DNA of 64,000 nucleotides from assembly GCF_026213295.1 (NCBI RefSeq), contig NC_079412.1, positions 6,693,232 through 6,757,231 of the forward strand, in the 5' to 3' direction. Each line of letters opens with the position of its first letter. Position 1 is the stretch's first letter. This document shows, one piece after another, positions 58,700-64,000 of the stretch. The position numbers and the translations under genes were made by a program. This DNA comes from Gadus chalcogrammus (lineage: Eukaryota; Chordata; Actinopteri; Gadiformes; Gadidae). The notes under the pieces are model-generated. The model searched no databases, had not been told where the DNA came from, and was given only the letters and a program-made list of their open reading frames with translations.

Positions 58700-58967
58700 G
58701 TCATTGTAACAGTGCTGCCATGAACCCAGTGTGTTGGCCATCTGGGTCTGGGCATTGGTCACATATCCTGCCCACTCCTGCCGTGCCGCCTGCTGATCCT
58801 CTACCCACCGGTCTTCCTATTGCCGCACCCCTTGCTCTTCCTGTCCTTTTTCCTGTGGCCGTCCTTGTGTTTCCCTGTGATGGTTCTTGTCCCCGGCTAT
58901 TGGGGGGATTCCAGGTCTCATCAGCAGTTGACATTGGTGCATCCAATGAGGAGCTATCAGTCTTCCT
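58700..58967 (-). other. unrecognised exon candidate
   Basis: On the minus strand an acceptor-like TGTTGCAG at about 58968 is followed by an open frame of about 85 codons. It contains SSLDAPMSTADETWNPPN and an Arg/Gly-rich RTGRARGAAIGRPVGRG stretch, ending at TGA. I do not recognise the protein. It could be a terminal exon of an unannotated gene, part of a degraded gene, or chance. Confidence 0.3.
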
Positions 58968-60279
58968 GCAACATACAGTATTAACATGTCAACAGAAGCA
59001 CTTACAAAAATCTTGAGATAGAGAGAGGACATGATCAGCTGACAATATTGATGTGGCTACATTGAAAGAGCTGTCATGTGTTTTAGCAAATGTTAGTACT
59101 TATTATTGTCAAGTGTGTAATTCATTTAGCAATATATTTTTCTTCATTCTGTAAATACCTAGCGTTGCCTCCTCTGTGTGTCACTGTATATACTATGGTT
59201 TATTAAAATGATTTTGTGCTTATGCAATTACAACCAAGTTAAGGTAAGACCATGAATATGGCAATGACTTCCAATACAGAACATGTTATGCATAATATTA
59301 ATACACATGAGCAAGTCAGCCTGTTGCAGCCGCTGTGCATCAATTCAACCGTAGCTTTCCAACACAGTGATAACTGTTAAAGAAGGCGAATACCTTAATT
59401 AGTGATGTGACATTTTAATATTGATCAAGCCTTCTATGATGTGCTACAATATCCATTTATATTAGCAACAGGCCACAGACGAAGTTTACAGACTCAACGC
59501 GAAGACGCATGAGAGACGCTGTAAAAACAAAACATTATGGAGAAAAGTTATTTCCGTAGCCCATAATAAGAAACTAAAATGCCATCTTCACATTTGAGAA
59601 AGACTACTGGGGGCAGCTACAACATCAACATAAGTTTAGCCTCTTTTTTTCACATGTGAATTGGGATTCAAGTGGATTCAAGTTACCGTTGGCCAAATCC
59701 GACCTAAGTGATTCTCACTGTTGGCGACAACCTGATTGAAATCAATACGACGAGAATGCATGGATTGAAAGAGCGCACAATTTCGCTGCAATTACATTGA
59801 TAGACTAAAGTGAACTTGCAGAAAGCACTAAGAGGCGAACTTAACACCCATTCTAACATTTGGATAACGATACATTATAGCTTACAATTATAAACATCTG
59901 ATCAATTCTCTCATGTTCAACCATCGCAAGCAGTTATAACCAATTCATCCCTTCTCTGTGAAAATAGCAAAGAGGCGCAAAGAGGCAACTGGCGGGCATC
60001 CATACTTGTAGTTGTTATGAAGTCTAGTCTCAAAAAAAATCTGTTTTTCCAGTTTTATGTCATAGCCTACAAACTTCTGAAAGGCGTTTTCTGAACACTC
60101 TTATTTTGGATGAAGGGAAGGTTTATGTAAAGACACGTAAGAGTTTCCAAAGCTCAACGTTTTGAATACAGCATAAAGCAAATTTAAGGGAGAAGTCGTA
60201 AAAGCATGATATCACCCCTTCAAATACATCTCTGCTCAGACGGTGCTTCACCTTCCACACACACACCAGATCAGAACAT

Positions 60280-60375
60280 CAGAATAAGACATCAGATCAG
60301 AACATCAGAATAGAACATCATAACAGCACATCAGAACAAACATCCGAACATCAGATCAGAACATCAGATCAGAAT
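60280..60375. repeat. 13-nt CATCAGATCAGAA repeats
   Basis: Seven or eight imperfect copies of CATCAGATCAGAA / CATCAGAATAGAA. Confidence 0.85.
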
Positions 60376-61025
60376 GGGTTTTCCTTTTGGAGAACCCCAA
60401 AGACCTGAGGTGCTCCAAGTCGACAAACTAATAAGAATGCCTTCAATATTACTTAAGGAAACGAGTATCTCCCAACGTCACAAACTGTATTAAACTAAAC
60501 AGGCAGGATATGAAATAGATCTCTTTAGTGAAGGAGAGCTTCGCTTGTGATTTTGAGGTATCTCGTTAATTTAGAAAAACAGGGCAGAATTCATTTCTTG
60601 TTAGGCTTTAGTTCGGTCCATTCGCTGTCTGACCAATGAAATAGGATAGGGAAGGCGGCGTGTTAAGACCTCACATGCTTTAGTAAAGCGTGCGTGCGAG
60701 ATATAAATCGCATGTGTGCTTTATAAAAAAAAACTTCCAATTCACCTCCCTGGCTCGCTTTAATTTGAATGCTTAAATATCCTCTGAATTATCTAGGATA
60801 GCACTGCAATGCGTCCAGTGGTTTCCCCCCCAAGTGGGTTTTCCCCCAAAAAGGTACTATATTTTTGGCATTTACATTGCAAAGACATCATACCTCTGCA
60901 TCAGCCAAGGTCAACATTAGGATGATATAGAGTGTAGAGAAAGATAATGAGTTTACGATACAAAACCACAAGCTTTCCACATGTTTTTATTCATTCTGAC
61001 AAGAACGGAAGCTTTATAATTATGC

Positions 61026-61880
61026 TTACTGCTTCTTAATCTTAGTTGGAACTGTAAAAGTGACTGATAGGTTCATGGGTCTGATAACAATGTGGATAAG
61101 CTCCTGTGTTTCGTTCCCCTTTCTACTCCGGATGCTCTGGCTCCGTGTCCGCAACAAGGGGCTCCTCGCTGGTGATGTCTTGTTTCCGGGGCTTTGGCCC
61201 TCCGCTCCGTTGGCCCCTCTACTTGGGGTGCCCCCACAGTGTTCTCCCCTGAGCTCTCTCTTCTGGCTGGGGCTCCAGTAGAGCATTCCCAGCTTCCTCC
61301 TTCTGGTCAGACGGGGTAGAGCCAGGGCTTCCCAGGGTCTCTGGTCTCTCTTCAGGCACTCGACAGTGATCTGTCGGGTTTGGAAGGTTCTCTGGACCTT
61401 CCCCAGGTGAGTAGGGTTCTTCGGCTACTTCACCCCGGGCCTCCTGCTCCTTTCCCTCCTCCCCAACCTCCTCTTGTTCGTCCGGTTCCCTTTCCATGTC
61501 ATGCTGCGGAGGTTGATCCGTTGTGCTCCACACGCTTCCCTGTTGTCAGTCCCCTCTGGGATGTGCTGCATTATCCTCTGGATATTCCTCTCCCTGCCTG
61601 AGCTCTGTGCCTTCCCTCTCTACCTGTATGTAGAAGAGAGCAAAGGTTTTCACCAGGATATCAATATATCAATGTTTCAATGGTTATGTAATGGATTGAG
61701 CAACGAGGCCAGGCCTTGATGATAAAGGTTAGGTGTGTATTGTGTGGTGTAAACAGTATTTACATGCTGTTTTTGAAGTATATATATTTCCTTTCTGACC
61801 TGAATTGGAATGACAATATTGGCAGGAGCAGTGATTTCAGTCAGTGGAGCTTCTACATTATGCCTATGGGCAGCCTGGAA
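61026..61880 (-). pseudogene. coding-like minus-strand block with stops (unrecognised)
   Basis: A 75-nt open segment at about 61803-61877 is bounded by TTTCCAG and GTCAGA and reads AAHRHNVEAPLTEITAPAN. A second acceptor (TACATACAG) at about 61630 precedes VEREGTELRQGEEYPED. The same frame then continues for about 160 codons as a Glu/Pro-rich protein (EEVGEEGKEQEARGEVAE, DITSEEPLVADTEPEHPE). It is broken by TGA near 61551, TAG at 61219 and another TAG near 61127. A different frame is open to a stop at 61026, and an AATAAA on the minus strand lies at about 60985. Composition suggests a real former exon. The protein is not recognised, so this may be a pseudogene or a mis-framed gene. Confidence 0.35.
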
Positions 61881-62277
61881 ATAACAGTTAACATCATTAA
61901 CAACTAGCAAAAGATATATACTACACTTCAATACCTAATGATTTTTTTATATTCATTTCACATTGTTATGTTATATTGCATTCCTGCATTTCCTTGTAAA
62001 ACTCCTTGCAATGAATCCATGCTCATGAGCTGTCCTTGTTTTTACCTTGAGATGAATGTACAGATAAAACAATTCAGCAAGTAAAAACAAAATAAAACTT
62101 TGCTTTGCTTATTTTTTTCCACATTACTTCCTTGTCCAATTATTTCTGAGATAACGTACATCATATTTACTGCAAAACAAGCTTAACCTTAGAGCTCAAC
62201 GTCATCTAGTCGTGCGCAAATACTCCACACCGACAGAGGGTGCCGCTCCAAAAATCTCCGCCTATGGAGAAAAGAAC

Positions 62278-62309
62278 ACTTCCGGCTCCGCTGTCAATGG
62301 AGGTGTAAC
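62278..62309 (+). promoter_or_regulatory. mrpl49: mrpl49 ETS motif and three-codon upstream ORF
   Basis: ACTTCCGG at 62278-62285 is the ETS/GABP (NRF-2) core often found in promoters of nuclear genes for mitochondrial proteins. Twelve bases later ATGGAGGTGTAA (62297-62308) forms a complete three-codon ORF whose stop is separated from the main ATG (62310) by one base. Such a uORF could lower initiation at the main start if it lies in the transcript. Confidence 0.5.
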
Positions 62310-62831
62310 ATGTCTGCCTGCTTCACCTTGCGTTTCAAAATGTTACACAGGGTCCTTAGGTGTGCCTTCCAGCTGCCCGGTCCGTCCGTTATTCGGCTGC
62401 AGCCGATGTGCGTCGCTGTCGGGGAACAGAATCCACCATGCGGGACACTGGAAACGACCAAGGAGTACATGTTTGTTGAGCGGCTGATCCCCCCGACCCG
62501 GGTCCCCGTCCCGCCCCGACACGACGGACCTGCTCCGTCCGGCTGGGCTCCTCCGTCTGACGTGCCTCCGTCTTTGCCTTACATGGTCCGTCGGTCACGA
62601 ATGCACAACATTCCCGTCTATACGGACATCACCCATGGCAACCGCAGGACCACCGTGTTGCGCCGAGTGGAGGGGGACATCTGGGCGCTGGACGGGGCCG
62701 TGAAGGAGCTCTTGAAGCGGCTCACAGGGACCGACCGCACAACGCAGGTCAACGAGGTGACCATGAGCATCCGGATCAAAGGACACTACGACAAGGAGAT
62801 CAAGGAATGGCTGATGCAGAAGGGGTTCTAG
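62310..62831 (+). CDS. mrpl49: mitochondrial ribosomal protein L49 (mL49), intronless
   Basis: The product is a protein of the mitochondrial large ribosomal subunit, specific to mitoribosomes, with the Img2/mL49 fold. The single open frame of 173 residues is close to the 166 of the human protein. The N-terminal 45-50 residues are Arg/Cys-rich with few acids, as expected of a mitochondrial presequence. The conserved body starts at [15 protein letters not shown] and includes [62 protein letters not shown] and the terminal QKGF. A second Met at codon 11 could also initiate. No intron interrupts the frame, whereas to my recollection the mammalian gene has several. A signal ATTAAA occurs at 63071-63076. 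Confidence 0.95.
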   Translation: MSACFTLRFKMLHRVLRCAFQLPGPSVIRLQPMCVAVGEQNPPCGTLETTKEYMFVERLIPPTRVPVPPRHDGPAPSGWAPPSDVPPSLPYMVRRSRMHNIPVYTDITHGNRRTTVLRRVEGDIWALDGAVKELLKRLTGTDRTTQVNEVTMSIRIKGHYDKEIKEWLMQKGF

Positions 62832-63090
62832 GATTGACTCATTAAAATAGTTATCTTCAAGGTCAGGCTGAAGATGAACAGTTCCAGGGGTCAACCTGGC
62901 CTTCTCCAGGGGTCCACCTGGCCGACCCGAGCCGCCGGACCATGGGGGGCTTAAAGGGGCCCGAGTGCTGGACTATGCCTACGTTTAGATTGATGTTGAC
63001 TACTGCTGTAATTTGTTTATATGATATAGTTTGCATTGCTGTTCACATCAAATAAGCTTGCTTTCATAACATTAAATTTATAAAGCAGTC
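62832..63090 (+). other. mrpl49: mrpl49 3' UTR
   Basis: Non-coding sequence after the stop. ATTAAA at 63071-63076 is the best polyadenylation signal. There is no genomic poly-A tract at the end, which argues against a very recent retrocopy. Confidence 0.5.
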
Positions 63091-63410
63091 ATTTGAAACA
63101 TTTTTAATTGGGAAGGGAGGGAATGGTTGATCCTGCTCATTGTGTGATCTCATAAAGATAATATTCTACCTGGGTGGAAAATAACAGCAAAAAACTGGTT
63201 AAACCTCATTTAAATGCAGAAACTAAACGAATTCTCTTCATGGGTTAGGGGGATGTCCGCCTCCATCTAAGGCTTTTTTTCTAAGGCGTGAGATTTCTGG
63301 GATTTCACAACTTTATCATTTACCATCCCTGAACCTACCAGCAATGTCCGAGATGTGTTCCTCATCACTCCATAGGACTTGTTGTGTTGGTGGCCTAAAT
63401 GTTTTAGAAT

Positions 63411-63925
63411 TACATTTAGCAGACGCTTTTATCCAAAGCGACATAAAATAATTTGGCAGAAGAAGGTGAAAGAATTATTGTTGTCGGTTCAGTAAGGATG
63501 TTCATAGAACCAAGCAAGCCTTTATAAATGCTAGGTTAACCTATTCCCCATATACAACAAGATATCAAGGATACGATGCTACACAATGCGAAGTACTATT
63601 TATAAGTGCCAGGGCCTACAACACACAATAAGTGTGTAAGAGGGGTGTGTTAAGGAGAGTAAGGGCGGAAGCTGTGCAGAGACCAGGGTGAACTTTGAAC
63701 CAGCAAGCCTTGAGTCCAGGTGAACTCTGAACAGGTGGGTCTTGAATCCCTTGTCTATGGTCCAGTTGAACTCTGAACAGTTGAGTCTCTGGTGAGCGAC
63801 TGCAGTCCTGACGTCCGCAGGGATCTTGTTCAGTGTTCAACCGTATACTGAAGGTAAACTGAAAGAATGTCTTACAAAACCTTCCAGCCTTTATATTTGG
63901 TCTTCGGTGCACCCCCTTCAAAGCA
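63411..63925 (-). mobile_element. fish interspersed repeat with conserved retroposon tail
   Basis: The reverse complement of 63411-63449 gives TTTGGATAAAAGCGTCTGCT + AAATGTAA, the same conserved tail as at 29879. The following 470 nt (including AGTGCCAGGGCCTACAACAC and GGTGGGTCTTGAATCCC) resemble a long fish retroposon or LINE 3' region. It carries TGAACTCTGAACAG sub-repeats at 63718-63785. No intact frame is present. Confidence 0.6.
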
Positions 63926-64000
63926 GCCCCATTTCATAAGCCGGCCTTGTGCTTGGCTCTACTTTTAAAAGAACTGCTCGCCACACATGCTTTTTCTTAT

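Larger units (their letters stand above)
55821..60980. other. 5-kb region without a recognised gene
   Basis: AT-rich unique-looking sequence. It contains a possible hAT-like relic at about 57755-58030, a (AT)n run at 56940-56959, a minus-strand exon candidate at 58700-58967 and CATCAGATCAGAA repeats at 60280-60375. I recognise no promoter, RNA gene or protein domain in the remainder. Confidence 0.5.

Noticed and set aside
61540..61560. In-frame TGA as a selenocysteine codon
   Set aside because: The same frame has two further TAG stops and I see no SECIS-like structure; decay or wrong frame is simpler.

Overview
The window is from a ray-finned fish (teleost) nuclear genome. Genes are split into many short exons with GT/AG introns, there are very long (TG)n arrays, and the interspersed repeats carry tails and termini familiar from fish genomes. 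Nothing looks bacterial, viral or organellar. Three protein-coding genes can be read, plus a decayed coding-like block.

(1) 2.2-37.7 kb, plus strand: a complete filamin-A type gene (flna). I placed 48 coding exons whose phases all agree. They sum to 7,638 nt, or 2,545 residues plus stop. The protein has a two-CH actin-binding domain, 23 filamin Ig repeats, hinge 1 and hinge 2. Mammalian filamin A has 24 repeats and about 2,647 residues; the repeat equivalent to number 9 is missing here. The introns carry (TG)n arrays, C-only tracts, and minisatellites, two of which copy a splice site.

(2) 37.7-46.6 kb: no recognisable gene. It holds minisatellites, a LINE reverse-transcriptase remnant, inverted-repeat elements and a 7-bp GC-rich satellite.

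(3) 46.6-55.8 kb, minus strand: a homeodomain-interacting protein kinase (HIPK)-like gene. Ten exons give a 616-residue model: kinase domain, a tail of fifteen 12-residue repeats encoded by a 36-bp minisatellite, and a polybasic/Cys4 C-terminus. The 3' half of the gene is present three times in tandem (units A, B, C), each ending in a 36-bp minisatellite. Unit B contains a hAT-type insertion (8-bp target duplication) and unit C a Harbinger-type insertion (TAA duplication). Sister units preserve the empty sites, so these insertions post-date the duplications. Unit B keeps a splice-compatible pair of terminal exons and could supply an alternative C-terminus.

(4) 55.8-62.2 kb: mostly unassigned sequence. 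Two blocks on the minus strand look like exons or decayed exons (58.7-59.0 and 61.0-61.9 kb).

(5) 62.3-63.1 kb, plus strand: an intronless, intact mrpl49 (mitochondrial ribosomal protein mL49) with an ETS-type promoter motif and a three-codon upstream ORF. The window ends in a fish interspersed repeat.

The genes act in unrelated processes: actin crosslinking and mechanosensing, kinase signalling, and mitochondrial translation. I see no functional cluster. The most unusual object is the kinase 3'-module array.
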